DNA of 64,000 nt from Streptomyces sp. NBC_01460 (GTDB lineage Bacteria > Actinomycetota > Actinomycetes > Streptomycetales > Streptomycetaceae), in NCBI RefSeq assembly GCF_036227405.1, contig NZ_CP109473.1, positions 6,696,001 to 6,760,000 of the forward strand, in the 5' to 3' direction. Under the pieces are notes generated by a model that had not been told where the DNA came from, did not search any database, and saw only the letters and a list, made by a program, of their open reading frames with translations. Shown here piece by piece: positions 8,659 to 17,447 of this stretch. The position numbers were made by a program, and so were the translations under genes. Every line of letters begins with the position of its first letter. Within the stretch, counting starts at the first letter, position 1.

Positions 8659-9861
8659 ATGACAGCGACCCCGCGTGCCCACATCGCCATGTTCTCCATC
8701 GCCGCCCACGGGCACGTGAACCCGAGCCTCGACGTGATCCGGGAGCTCGTCGCCCGTGGGCACCGCGTCAGCTACGCCATCCCGGCCTCGTTCGCCGGGA
8801 CGGTCGCCGCCACCGGCGCCGAGCCGGTGATCTACACCTCGGTGCTGCCCACCGCCGACAACCCGGAGGACTGGGGAACCGAACTCATCGACAACATCGA
8901 GCCGTTCCTGGAGGACGCCGTCCAGGCCCTCCCGCAGCTCGCCGGCGCCTTCGAGGGGGACGAGCCGGACCTCGTCCTGCACGACATCACCTCCTACCCT
9001 GCCCGCGTCCTCGCCCACCGCTGGGGCGTGCGGGCCGTCCAGCTCTGGCCCAACCTGGTCCCCTGGGAGGGGTATGCGGAGGAGGTCGGGGACCCCGCGA
9101 CCGCAGGACTGAAGCAGACCGGACGGGGCCGGGCGTACTACGCGCGCTTCGCGGCCTGGCTGGCCGAGAACGGCCTGGGTGACCTCTCCTCGGACGACTT
9201 CGTGGCCCGGCCGCGCCGGGGCCTGGTGCTGATCCCCGAGGCCCTCCAGCCGAACGCCGACCGGGTGGACCACGCCAGGTTCACCTTCGTCGGCGCCTGT
9301 CAGGGCGAGCGGTCCGACCAGGGGGAGTGGAAGCGGCCGGCCGACGCGGAGAAGGTCCTGCTGGTCTCCCTCGGCTCGTCGTACACCGACGAGCCCGCCT
9401 TCTACCGCGCGTGCGTCGAGGCGTTCGGCGGCCTCCCGGGCTGGCACGTGGTGCTGCAGATCGGCACGCACGTCGACCCCCGCGCACTCGGGGACGTGCC
9501 GGACAACGTCGAGGTGCACCCCTGGGTCCCGCAGCTGTCCGTGCTGAAGCAGGCGGACGCCTTCATCACGCATGCGGGCGCGGGCGGCAGCCAGGAAGGG
9601 CTCGCCACCGGCACACCGATGGTCGCCGTCCCGCAGGCCGTCGACCAGTTCGGCAACGCCGACATGCTCCAGTCGCTCGGTGTGGCCCGGCACCTGCCGA
9701 AGGAGGAGGCCGACGCCGCGTCCCTGCGCGCCGCCGTCCTCGCCCTGGTGGACGACCCGGAGGTCGCCGCGCGGCTGGCGCGGATCCGGGAGCGCATGGC
9801 GGGCGAGGGCGGCACGCGGCGGGCGGCCGACCTCATCGAGGCCGAACTGCCAGGGAGGTGA
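8659..9861 (+). CDS. mgt: Macrolide-inactivating glycosyltransferase (OleD/Mgt type)
   Basis: A 400-residue GT1-family enzyme very similar in motifs to S. lividans Mgt and OleD, which glycosylate macrolides with UDP-glucose and so inactivate them. The N-terminus reads [17 protein letters not shown] with the catalytic-type histidine of this family; the C-terminal donor site is [19 protein letters not shown] followed by [10 protein letters not shown]. Length fits the family. It has a short leader with GGTGG before ATG. It is transcribed alone, behind the palindrome at 8628. Its 3' end overlaps the convergent deacetylase gene by 29 bases. Confidence 0.9.
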   Translation: MTATPRAHIAMFSIAAHGHVNPSLDVIRELVARGHRVSYAIPASFAGTVAATGAEPVIYTSVLPTADNPEDWGTELIDNIEPFLEDAVQALPQLAGAFEGDEPDLVLHDITSYPARVLAHRWGVRAVQLWPNLVPWEGYAEEVGDPATAGLKQTGRGRAYYARFAAWLAENGLGDLSSDDFVARPRRGLVLIPEALQPNADRVDHARFTFVGACQGERSDQGEWKRPADAEKVLLVSLGSSYTDEPAFYRACVEAFGGLPGWHVVLQIGTHVDPRALGDVPDNVEVHPWVPQLSVLKQADAFITHAGAGGSQEGLATGTPMVAVPQAVDQFGNADMLQSLGVARHLPKEEADAASLRAAVLALVDDPEVAARLARIRERMAGEGGTRRAADLIEAELPGR

Positions 9862-11356
9862 AGCGCGGCCAGGCGCCGGCGGGGCCGCCGTTGCGCACGC
9901 TGAGGGCGATGCCGCCGGTCGCGTCACCGCCGCTCGCGCGCACGGCCCGCTCGATCCGCGTCCCGCCGTCCACGACGACCACGGTCCGGCCGTCCTCCAC
10001 GGTGATCCTGACCCGGTGCCCGGCGGAGTCCGTCAGCCTGCGGCGCGCGGCCTCGTGCCAGCGGCCGCCCCGGAGCTCCAGCAGACGCACGTAGCTGTAG
10101 CTGAGCCCGACCGCGACGGGGTCGAGACCGCCGTCGCGCACGATCAGACGCACGTTGTTGGTGGCGTCACGCAGACCGCCCACCCGGGCGTCGACGGTGT
10201 AGCCGGTCCAGTCGGCGGAGCTCTCCGGCCGGTACGCGGCCGCGGCGTACCCCGTGGAGCGGGGGTACGGCCCCGCGCCCGTGAGGACCCCCACCCCGGT
10301 GGCGCCGGCACGGTCCCCGTGCTGCCAGAGCTCCGGCTGCGTCAGAGGGGCCGGGCACGCCGCCGGCGGGACCGCCGTCCAGCGTTCGACGTCCGCCATG
10401 AGGTCCTCGACGCCGGTGCCGGCGGTGACCTCCACCCGGCGCACCTCACGGGCCGCCGCCGCCCGGCGACCGGCGGGGAGCGGCCGGACGGAGCTGTTGG
10501 TCAGGGCGGCGGCGAACCGGGAGGCGAGCGCCGCGCGCAGGATGCGGTTGGTCGGGCCCACCGAGGTGTGCCCGTCCGCCTCGGAGAAGGGGTAGGCGAA
10601 GAGCCGGGGTACGGGCAGGCCGTGGCCGGTGATGTCGTCGTTCGACCGGTCGAGGTCCTCCTCGACCCGCCGCCGGTACTCCCGCTCCGTCTCCCGCCGC
10701 TTCTCGCCGGGCAGCCACAGCCGGGCGGCGAGGGCGGAGGACAGGCGGCCGGACGCGTCCACGGCCGCCCGCCTGTGCAGGTCCCGGGTGTGGTTCTGGA
10801 AGTCCCAGCGACCCGAATCGTGCATCCGCCCGATCTCGTCCCAGGAGAGGTAGTACGGGCGGTGGCTCCCGACCGAGCGGGTGATGAGGAAGGCGGCCGC
10901 CTTCATGCGGTGCTCGGCCAGGATGCGGTCGGCGTGCACCCACAGCCCGCGCGTACCGTCGTCGAAGGTCAGGAACACCGTGGGCCGGGCGGGCGCCGGG
11001 CCTCCGCGGAGGTACGCGACGAACTCCTCGGTGTCCAGGGTCCGGTAGCCGGCCGCCGAGAGGGCAGCGAGCTGCGCGTCGAACGCCTCGGGGGTCACCG
11101 TGTAGCGGCTGCGGCTGCGACGGTCCCGGGAGATGTCGTGGTACGCCAGCACGACGGGGGCGGTGCCTCGTGCACGCCGCCCCGCGGGGGTGCCGCCCGC
11201 GGCCGGGGCGGCACCGGGCCGCGCCCCGGGCGGCGGTTCCTGTACGGTCACCGCCCTGTGGAACTCCTCGTAACGCCAGGCGCCGTAGAAGGGGACGCAG
11301 ACCATCGTCAGGGCCAGCAGCCCGAGGAGCGCCCGCTTGGGCGCGGAGCGGGTCAC
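9833..11356 (-). CDS. NodB-type polysaccharide deacetylase with C-terminal beta-sandwich
   Basis: A 507-residue membrane-anchored or exported protein. An N-terminal hydrophobic segment ([19 protein letters not shown]) is followed by a NodB homology domain: AYHDIS near 71, TFDDG at 130-134, and QNHTRDLH (H189, H194) as the metal site. Such enzymes remove N-acetyl groups from beta-1,4- or beta-1,6-GlcNAc polymers outside the membrane. Residues about 375-507 look like a lectin/LamG-type sandwich, perhaps for polymer binding. It starts with GTG overlapping the stop of the 35-residue peptide (GTGA), and is the last gene of the polysaccharide operon. Confidence 0.85.
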   Translation of the reverse strand: MTRSAPKRALLGLLALTMVCVPFYGAWRYEEFHRAVTVQEPPPGARPGAAPAAGGTPAGRRARGTAPVVLAYHDISRDRRSRSRYTVTPEAFDAQLAALSAAGYRTLDTEEFVAYLRGGPAPARPTVFLTFDDGTRGLWVHADRILAEHRMKAAAFLITRSVGSHRPYYLSWDEIGRMHDSGRWDFQNHTRDLHRRAAVDASGRLSSALAARLWLPGEKRRETEREYRRRVEEDLDRSNDDITGHGLPVPRLFAYPFSEADGHTSVGPTNRILRAALASRFAAALTNSSVRPLPAGRRAAAAREVRRVEVTAGTGVEDLMADVERWTAVPPAACPAPLTQPELWQHGDRAGATGVGVLTGAGPYPRSTGYAAAAYRPESSADWTGYTVDARVGGLRDATNNVRLIVRDGGLDPVAVGLSYSYVRLLELRGGRWHEAARRRLTDSAGHRVRITVEDGRTVVVVDGGTRIERAVRASGGDATGGIALSVRNGGPAGAWPRFTSLAVRPR

Positions 11357-11460
11357 GGAAGAGTCCCCCGGGAGAGCACGAGAAGGTACACGGCGATGAC
11401 GGCGGCCGCGCTGAGCAGCGCGGCCAGCACCCTGGACGCCCGACGGGCCAGATCCCTCAT
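11353..11460 (-). CDS. Small single-span membrane peptide, 35 aa
   Basis: A 35-residue peptide, MRDLARRASRVL followed by a hydrophobic stretch (ALLSAAAVIAVYLLVLS) and the tail RGTLP. Its ATG overlaps the stop of the glycosyltransferase gene and its stop overlaps the GTG of the deacetylase, so both neighbours fix it in frame. The charged N-terminus predicts an N-in single span. It may be a glycosyltransferase accessory subunit, comparable in position to PgaD/IcaD although far shorter. The tight coupling argues it is translated. Confidence 0.65.
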   Translation of the reverse strand: MRDLARRASRVLAALLSAAAVIAVYLLVLSRGTLP

Positions 11461-12941
11461 GACGCCCCCCTGGACCACACGCCGCGGCGGACGGTGAGCA
11501 GGGAGTACGGCAGCAGCCAGGCGAGCAGCACCGAGGAGAACAGGCTCATGAGCGGCCGGTAGCGCCAGCGCGTGTCCCCGGGGTGGTCGATCCTGTACGC
11601 GAGCCCCCAGACGCAGCCCTTGAGGACCACGCCGCAGAAGTAGAGCAGGGTCAGGAAGAGGGCACCGTGCAGCGGCGCCCAGACCAGATGCAGGAACGCC
11701 ATCACCGGTGCGGCCAGGACCCACAGCGCGTGTCCGTAGTAGAGGGCGGCGGGCCCGGGGCCGCGACGCCACATGAAGGAGCCGGTGAAGAACAGGTTGC
11801 GGATGAAGCTCTTCTTCCAGCGGATCTGCTGGCGGAGCAGCGGCCCGAACCGGGCGGGCACATCGGTCCACACCTTCGCGGAGCGTACGTACCCGACGCG
11901 CCAGCGGCGTTCGGCGAAGTCCTCCTCGACGAAGGGCGATCCGGCGTGGCGGCGCTTGAGCGCCCTGCCCGTCCAGGCCTGACCGAGGACGTATCCCGTC
12001 AGCTGACGGTCCGTCGCGAAGCGGAACGGGGCACCCATGAAGCGGTCGTCGGCCCAGGCGGGGAGGTAGTTGTAGACGGCGTCCCGGCGGAAGACGGCCA
12101 GCGGGCCCGAGACGCAGGAGACCGAGCCGAAGGACGCCTCGGCGGCCTTGGCCACCCTGAACTGGCCCTCGTACCAGACGTCCTGGACCCGCGCCAGCAG
12201 ACCGGAGTCCGTGTTGAGCGCACGGCAGTGACCGCTGACGGCGCCCAGCTCGGGATGGGTGACCAGTGCGCGCACGCAGCGGCGCAGCGCGTCGGGGGCG
12301 AGCACGCAGTCGGAGTCGGTGAAGGCGATGATCTCGGTGTCGGCGAGCTCGCAGGCACGGACCAGCGCGTTCTTCTTGCCGACGTTGGCGGCCAGGTGGA
12401 TGACCGTGATCCCGAGCTCGTCCCGGAGCCGGTCCAGGACCGCGCCGGTGCCGTCCTGGGAGTGGTCGTCGACCACGATGATCCGCACCCCGGGGCAGTC
12501 GGACGCGGCCATGGAGCGTACGCACGCCTCGATGCCGTCCACCTCGTCCTTGACGGCGAGCAGGAAGGAGACGCGGGGGTCCGCCGTCAGAGGTGGGAAG
12601 GACTCCTCGGGGCCGGGCCGCACCCGCAGTTCGCCCTCGGCGGGGTCCTCGTACCGGCTGTAGGCGACGTAGAGCATGGCGATCGTGCCGGCCAGCACGA
12701 CGAGTCCGTAGCAGACCGGCAGGTTCAGGCGCGGCAGCCGGGCGGCCTGATGGGCCAGGACGATCAGCAGGGGCATCAGGCAGAGGAGGACGAGCAGCCG
12801 GCGCATCCCGTGCCGGAGCGCGGGATCGGTGGGTGCCGCACGGTGCGTGAGCCCACGGAGGCGGCCGGGCGGGCCGTCGCCGTGGGCGGTGTCCGGCGGA
12901 CGGGGGAGGGGGCCGGCGGGCGGCCTGTGGAGGGTGGTCAC
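11457..12941 (-). CDS. Processive family-2 glycosyltransferase, hyaluronan/chitin-synthase-like
   Basis: A 494-residue membrane glycosyltransferase. After a 45-residue charged N-terminus come two membrane helices (about 47-66 and 72-93), a GT2 domain with VVDDHSQDG (157-164), the DSD motif (209-211), SCVSGPLAVFRRDA and the processivity motif QQIRW (371-375), then four C-terminal hydrophobic segments. SGPL, DRQLT and the QxxRW region are close to hyaluronan synthase HasA and to NodC. It should polymerise a UDP-sugar and extrude the chain. About 25 extra residues (323-350, including FVEEDFAERRWRVGY) lie before QxxRW. GTG at 12941 overlaps the upstream stop, which decides the start; a longer frame upstream overlaps the previous gene entirely. 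Confidence 0.88.
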   Translation of the reverse strand: MTTLHRPPAGPLPRPPDTAHGDGPPGRLRGLTHRAAPTDPALRHGMRRLLVLLCLMPLLIVLAHQAARLPRLNLPVCYGLVVLAGTIAMLYVAYSRYEDPAEGELRVRPGPEESFPPLTADPRVSFLLAVKDEVDGIEACVRSMAASDCPGVRIIVVDDHSQDGTGAVLDRLRDELGITVIHLAANVGKKNALVRACELADTEIIAFTDSDCVLAPDALRRCVRALVTHPELGAVSGHCRALNTDSGLLARVQDVWYEGQFRVAKAAEASFGSVSCVSGPLAVFRRDAVYNYLPAWADDRFMGAPFRFATDRQLTGYVLGQAWTGRALKRRHAGSPFVEEDFAERRWRVGYVRSAKVWTDVPARFGPLLRQQIRWKKSFIRNLFFTGSFMWRRGPGPAALYYGHALWVLAAPVMAFLHLVWAPLHGALFLTLLYFCGVVLKGCVWGLAYRIDHPGDTRWRYRPLMSLFSSVLLAWLLPYSLLTVRRGVWSRGAS

Positions 12942-13888
12942 GGGCGGTCGCCCCCGTCCCAGGACTCCGTGCACTGCCGTCGACCGGGACCGCCCCTGGC
13001 CGTGAAGCCGAAGAAGGCCATCTCGGTGTTGTCCCCGCGCAGTCCGATCCCGCCGGGCGTGGCCAGCCTGCCCGGTGTCCTGTCCTGTGCGTCCAGCACC
13101 GTCCGCCCGTTCAGCGCGAGCGTGATCCGGACGCGGTCGGCGTCGCAGCCGCGCACGGTGGCCGAGACCTGGTGCCACCGGCCGTACGCGACGGCGTGCT
13201 CACCGGCGGCGAGGGCGGTGTAGACGCCCTCCTCGCCCTCGGGGCGGCCGGGCGCCGGGTATTTGCGCTTGAGAACGACCGCCCCGTCGCGGCGGCGGAA
13301 GCTGAGGGCGTACAGCTCCTGCGGGCTCCGGTAGCGGAGCCAGAGGTGCCCGCCGTCCCAGGCCTGTGCGGGGGTGCGTCCGGTGGTGCCCGGCGGCTTC
13401 AGGAACACCCAGCACCGCACGGTCGTGTCACCGAAGTCCCGGCGGCGGGTGACGAGCCGGAAGACCGAGGACCCGGTGTGCGGAGCCGATCCGGGGCCGG
13501 GGGAGCCGCCGTCGGGCACCCCGGTCCACCCGAACGCCCAGTGTGCGAAGAGGGATCCGCTGGTGACGGCCCAGTCGTCCGAGAGGCGGGCGTCGCCGGA
13601 GTCCGGGTGGCTGTGGGCGTACTCGTTGGTGACCAGCCCCTCCACGGGGAAGACCGGGCGGAAGACCTCCCCCGGGCCGTCGTCGCGCTCCGGCGGCCAC
13701 GGTGTCCCGCCCGCGGCGGCCGGGCCGCCCGTGCCCTTCCCGTCGGCGGGCCGTCCCGCCGGCCCCGTGTCAGGGGCGTCCGCGGTGAGTGCGGCGGCGA
13801 ACCCGGCGGCCGGAGTGGCGACCGCCGCGGCGAGCAGGGCCCGCCGGCTCGGCGAGCGGCCACCCTCCGGGGCGGGGTCCCTCCTCAT
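12938..13888 (-). CDS. Tat-exported lectin/glucanase-fold protein
   Basis: A 316-residue exported protein. The N-terminus carries a twin-arginine signal (SPSRRALLAAAVATPAAGFAAA). The mature part, after a Pro/Gly-rich linker, looks like a concanavalin-A/LamG-type sandwich: DDWAVTSGSLFAHW, TTVRCWVFLKP, GHLWLRYRSPQELYALSFRR, GRWHQVSATVRG and GGIGLRGDNTEMAFFGF. I see no clear GH16 ExDxxE site, so it may bind rather than cut polysaccharide. Both ends overlap neighbours by four bases within the polysaccharide operon. Confidence 0.75.
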   Translation of the reverse strand: MRRDPAPEGGRSPSRRALLAAAVATPAAGFAAALTADAPDTGPAGRPADGKGTGGPAAAGGTPWPPERDDGPGEVFRPVFPVEGLVTNEYAHSHPDSGDARLSDDWAVTSGSLFAHWAFGWTGVPDGGSPGPGSAPHTGSSVFRLVTRRRDFGDTTVRCWVFLKPPGTTGRTPAQAWDGGHLWLRYRSPQELYALSFRRRDGAVVLKRKYPAPGRPEGEEGVYTALAAGEHAVAYGRWHQVSATVRGCDADRVRITLALNGRTVLDAQDRTPGRLATPGGIGLRGDNTEMAFFGFTARGGPGRRQCTESWDGGDRP

Positions 13889-15306
13889 ACGGCGGCACCG
13901 GTGACGGCCCTGGGCAGGCGGTGGGTGACGTCCAGGACGGAGGGGCCGGTGTCCAGCCAGTCCAGATCGGTTCCCGGGTGCACGGTGTGCACGACGACGA
14001 GGTCCCACTCCAGCGCGCCGGGGACGCCGACGCTGTGGCGCACGACGCCGTGCCGGTCCAGGCGCGGCACCAGGGCGTCGGTGTACTCGACGGCGGCGCC
14101 CCAGGCGGTGAGCAGGTCCATGATCTCCAGTGCCGGACTCTCACGGAGATCGGCCACACCGGGCTTGTAGGCGACGCCCAGGATCAGCACGCGGGCACCG
14201 GCGGTCGCCAGCCCTCGTGCCGCCAGGGCCTCCCGGGCCTTCCCGGCCACCCGGGCAGGACGCTCGGCGATGGCCGTCATGGCCGCGTCCACCAGGGGGG
14301 ACGCCACCTTCCTCGCCCGCAGCTGCCACAGCAGGTAGTGCGGGTCGCAGGGGATGCAGTGCCCTCCGACGCCCGCGCCCGGGTAGAAGGGCATGAAGCC
14401 GTACGGCTTGGTGGCCGCGGCGTCGATGACCTGGCGGGGTTCGAGGGAGAACTCCAGGCAGCTCTCGGCCAGTTCGTTTGCCAACGCGATGTTGACGGCC
14501 CGGAACGTGTTCTCCCAGAGCTTGCTCATCTCGGCGGCCTCGGGGCTGTCGACCCGGTGGACGGAGGGTGCGGTGCCGGCCAGCAGCGAGGCGGCGAGCT
14601 CGGTGCTGCGCGGGGTGAGGCCGCCGATGACGCGCGGGGTCCGCTCGGGGGAGTGGGAGGGGTTCCCGGGGTCGATCCGTTCGGGGGCGAACGCCACGAA
14701 GACGTCCTCGCCCGGACGCAGCCCCCGTGCCTTGAGCGGCTCGACGAGCAGGTCGCGCGTGGTGCCGACGTAGCTGGTCGAGGTGAGGACCAGGAGCTGC
14801 CCGGGGTGCGCGTGACCCACCACCGACGCGCACGCGGCGGTGAGCGCGCGCAGGTCCGGCCGGAGCTGTCCGTCGACCGGGGTCGGCACGCAGATGATCA
14901 CCGCGTCCGCGTCCATGACCGCCGACGGGTCGGCCGTCAGCCGGAAGGCCGGGTCGAGGAGCGCCGCCGTCAGCCGGCTGTGCTGGGAGGGCAACAGGTC
15001 GACCCGGCCGGACCGGACGTCGCCCAGCCGGGCTTCGCTGGTGTCCACACCGATGACGGTGTGACCTGCCGCGTGCAGGGAGAGGGCGGTGGGAAGCCCT
15101 ACGTACCCCAGGCCGATGACGGCGACGTCGGCACGTCGCTCGTGCTGGCTCTGCGCCGGCAGGGTCGCGGTGGCCGTCGGCTCGGTGGACGGGCCGGCCA
15201 CGCGGGTGTCGGCGCCGCCCGGCGCATCGTCGTTCCGGTCCGTCGTACGAGCGTTCCGCCACGTGTCCTGGTGAGAGGCATGGGGTGTATTGCTGGCGAT
15301 GTGCAC
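13885..15306 (-). CDS. Nucleotide-sugar 6-dehydrogenase (UDP-glucose/UDP-ManNAc type)
   Basis: A 473-residue NAD-dependent dehydrogenase that oxidises a UDP-sugar to its uronic acid in two steps. An N-terminal disordered extension of about 58 residues precedes the Rossmann motif VAVIGLGYVGLP. Other family motifs are CVPTPVDG, TSTSYVGTT, FAPERIDPGNP, and the catalytic cysteine in GGHCIPCDPHY; VAYKPGVADLRESPALE marks the C-terminal domain. ERIDPGN and HCIPCDP are nearer the UDP-ManNAc (WecC-like) branch than HasB, so the product could be UDP-ManNAcA or UDP-GlcA. It starts with GTG and is the first gene of the operon. Confidence 0.88.
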   Translation of the reverse strand: MHIASNTPHASHQDTWRNARTTDRNDDAPGGADTRVAGPSTEPTATATLPAQSQHERRADVAVIGLGYVGLPTALSLHAAGHTVIGVDTSEARLGDVRSGRVDLLPSQHSRLTAALLDPAFRLTADPSAVMDADAVIICVPTPVDGQLRPDLRALTAACASVVGHAHPGQLLVLTSTSYVGTTRDLLVEPLKARGLRPGEDVFVAFAPERIDPGNPSHSPERTPRVIGGLTPRSTELAASLLAGTAPSVHRVDSPEAAEMSKLWENTFRAVNIALANELAESCLEFSLEPRQVIDAAATKPYGFMPFYPGAGVGGHCIPCDPHYLLWQLRARKVASPLVDAAMTAIAERPARVAGKAREALAARGLATAGARVLILGVAYKPGVADLRESPALEIMDLLTAWGAAVEYTDALVPRLDRHGVVRHSVGVPGALEWDLVVVHTVHPGTDLDWLDTGPSVLDVTHRLPRAVTGAAV

Positions 15307-15611
15307 GAACGAAACATGCCATTCCGTTTTGCTGTTCCGTCGTAAGGGACGGAGTCACCCCCGCCCGGTCGGTTCGAGTTCACCCGTCCGGAACTCCTGT
15401 TCGTCCTAATGCGCGGAAGGGCTCGGGCGGCATGCCCGCGCATGGGCGGAATGTGACGGTCCGCTGTGACGAAAGTTTGCCGAGTGGGTGACGGCTACAT
15501 GAAGGTCTTGATCTGGGCGCGTCAATCGAGCAGGGTTTCGAGGCAACCCCCGGAGATCTTCCGGCCGAGGGTCAATCCCCCCACAAAGAATGACGAGGAG
15601 ACCCCCTCTTC
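15307..15611. other. Divergent promoter region, polysaccharide operon / subtilisin
   Basis: About 305 bases between the divergent dehydrogenase and protease genes. I see a small inverted repeat, TTCCGTC-GTAAG-GGACGGA, at 15338-15356, and GAGGAG before the protease ATG. No gene is supported. Regulation of both transcripts must sit here. Confidence 0.45.
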
Positions 15612-16814
15612 ATGGCAATTCACAAGCGCGTCCGTTCGGTCAAGCTCACCGCCGCGATAACCGCGGTGGCGGCCGCCGCAGGAGTCACCCTGCTCACCAC
15701 CCCCTTCGCGGGAGCCGCCCCGGCGCCCGCCATGGGCACCGTCTACGGAGCGGACGCGGCAACGGCCGTCTCCGGCAGCTACATCGTCATGCTCGACGGG
15801 AAGGCCGACAAGGCCGATCTGGCCGAGGAGTACGGCGGCACGCTCCGGCGGAACTACAGCTCGGCCGTCAACGGCTTCTCGGCCGGCGGCCTTTCGGAGA
15901 CCGAGGCCAAGCGGCTCGCGGCCGACCCGGCCGTCTCGAAGGTCGTCCAGAACAAGAAGTTCCACATCGACGCCACCCAGGACGATCCGCCGTCCTGGGG
16001 GCTGGACCGGATCGACCAGGCCGGGACCGCCGGTGACGGCGCGTACACCTATCCGGACGCCGCCGGCGGGGACGTCACGGCGTACGTCGTCGACACCGGT
16101 GTGCGCGTCACCCACAAGGACTTCGAGGGCCGCGCCACCTCGGGCTTCGACGCCGTGGACAACGACGACGACGCCGACGACGGCAACGGCCACGGCACGC
16201 ATGTGGCCGGCACCATCGCGGGCGCGTCCCACGGTGTGGCCAAGAAGGCGAAGATCGTGGCCGTCCGTGTCCTGGACGACGCGGGCTCGGGCACCACCGA
16301 GCAGGTCGTCGCGGGGATCGACTGGGTCACCGCGAACCACAAGGGTCCGTCCGTCGCGAACATGAGCCTCGGCGGGTCCGCGGACCCGGCTCTCGACGCC
16401 GCCGTCCAGAAGGCCATCGCCTCGGGCGTCACCTTCGCGGTCGCCGCGGGCAACGAGTCGAGCGACGCCGGCGAGGGCTCCCCCTCCCGCGTCCCCGAGG
16501 CCATCACCGTCGCCTCGTCCACGAAGGACGACGAGCAGTCGTCGTTCTCCAACTTCGGTTCCGTCGTGGACATCTACGCCCCCGGTTCGGACATCACCTC
16601 CGCCTGGAACGACAGCGACGACGCCACGAACACCATCTCCGGCACCTCCATGGCGACCCCCCACGTCGTCGGCGCCGCGGCCGTCTACCTCGGCGGGCAC
16701 CCGGACGCCACCCCGGAGGAGGTCGCCGCGGCGCTCACCGGCGGTGCCACCCCGGACGCCATCTCCAACGCGACCGAGGGCACCTCGAACAAGCTGCTGA
16801 AGATCGTCGAGTAG
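15612..16814 (+). CDS. Secreted S8 serine protease (subtilisin-like)
   Basis: A 400-residue secreted protease precursor. The signal peptide ends around AGAAPA (residue 40); an inhibitor-I9-type propeptide (SGSYIVMLDGKADKADLA to about 122) follows, then the catalytic domain with Asp161 in VVDTG, His194 in GNGHGTH, oxyanion Asn281 in AAGNE and Ser346 in GTSMATPH. The size and layout match streptomycete aqualysin/proteinase-K-type proteases, without the C-terminal P-domain some have. GAGGAG lies 11 bases before the ATG. A strong hairpin follows the stop. Confidence 0.93.
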   Translation: MAIHKRVRSVKLTAAITAVAAAAGVTLLTTPFAGAAPAPAMGTVYGADAATAVSGSYIVMLDGKADKADLAEEYGGTLRRNYSSAVNGFSAGGLSETEAKRLAADPAVSKVVQNKKFHIDATQDDPPSWGLDRIDQAGTAGDGAYTYPDAAGGDVTAYVVDTGVRVTHKDFEGRATSGFDAVDNDDDADDGNGHGTHVAGTIAGASHGVAKKAKIVAVRVLDDAGSGTTEQVVAGIDWVTANHKGPSVANMSLGGSADPALDAAVQKAIASGVTFAVAAGNESSDAGEGSPSRVPEAITVASSTKDDEQSSFSNFGSVVDIYAPGSDITSAWNDSDDATNTISGTSMATPHVVGAAAVYLGGHPDATPEEVAAALTGGATPDAISNATEGTSNKLLKIVE

Positions 16815-16835
16815 GACCGGCACGACCCGCACGAA

Positions 16836-16870
16836 GGCCGCCGCGCCCTCCCCCACGGGGCGCGGCGGCC
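16836..16870 (+). terminator. Terminator hairpin after subtilisin gene
   Basis: Perfect 13-base stem GGCCGCCGCGCCC / GGGCGCGGCGGCC with a 9-base loop, 22 bases after the stop. No U run, as is common in Streptomyces. Confidence 0.75.
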
Positions 16871-16898
16871 GCCGCGCCGGAGGATCTAGGGTGGGGGC

Positions 16899-17447
16899 AT
16901 GAGCACGATGTACGCGGCGCTGCTGCGCGGGATCAACGTCAGTGGCCACCGGCGGGTCCCCATGGCGGACCTCCGCACGCTGCTCGGTGAACTCGGACAC
17001 GAGGACGTAGCCACCCACCTGCAGAGCGGGAACGCGGTCTTCCGCAGCGCGTCGGGCGACGAGAGTGCCCTGAGGGCCGAGCTCGAGCAGGCGATCGAGG
17101 CCCACTTCGGCTTTTCCGTCGACTGCCTCGTCCGCTCGGGCGCCTACCTCGCCGGAGTGGCCGAGGCCTGCCCCTTCCCGGCCGCCGAGCTGGAGGGCAA
17201 GCAGCTGCACGTGACCTACTTCGACGAGGCCGTCGACGCCGCACGCTTCGCCCCGATCGACGCCGACGCCTTCCGCCCCGAGGAGTTCCGGCTCGGTGAC
17301 AGGGCCCTGTACCTGTACGCGCCCGACGGGCTCGGCCGCTCCAAGCTCGCCGTCGCGCTCGGGCGGCCCGCCGTCACCCGTGGTCTCGTCGCCACCAGCC
17401 GCAACTGGAACACCGTGGCCGCACTCGTGGAGATGACACGTGACTGA
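16899..17447 (+). CDS. DUF1697 protein
   Basis: A 182-residue cytoplasmic protein of the DUF1697 family: it opens MYAALLRGINVSGHRRVPMADLR, then LGHEDVATHLQSGNAVF, and ends SRNWNTVAALVEM, all family signatures. Function unknown. It overlaps the next gene by eight bases (stop at 17447, GTG at 17440), so the two are probably translated together. Confidence 0.88.
   Translation: MSTMYAALLRGINVSGHRRVPMADLRTLLGELGHEDVATHLQSGNAVFRSASGDESALRAELEQAIEAHFGFSVDCLVRSGAYLAGVAEACPFPAAELEGKQLHVTYFDEAVDAARFAPIDADAFRPEEFRLGDRALYLYAPDGLGRSKLAVALGRPAVTRGLVATSRNWNTVAALVEMTRD

Noticed and set aside
7420..9927. A minus-strand open frame of about 830 codons over the binding protein and glycosyltransferase genes
   Set aside because: It is a mirror of well-defined plus-strand genes and would span two separate transcripts.
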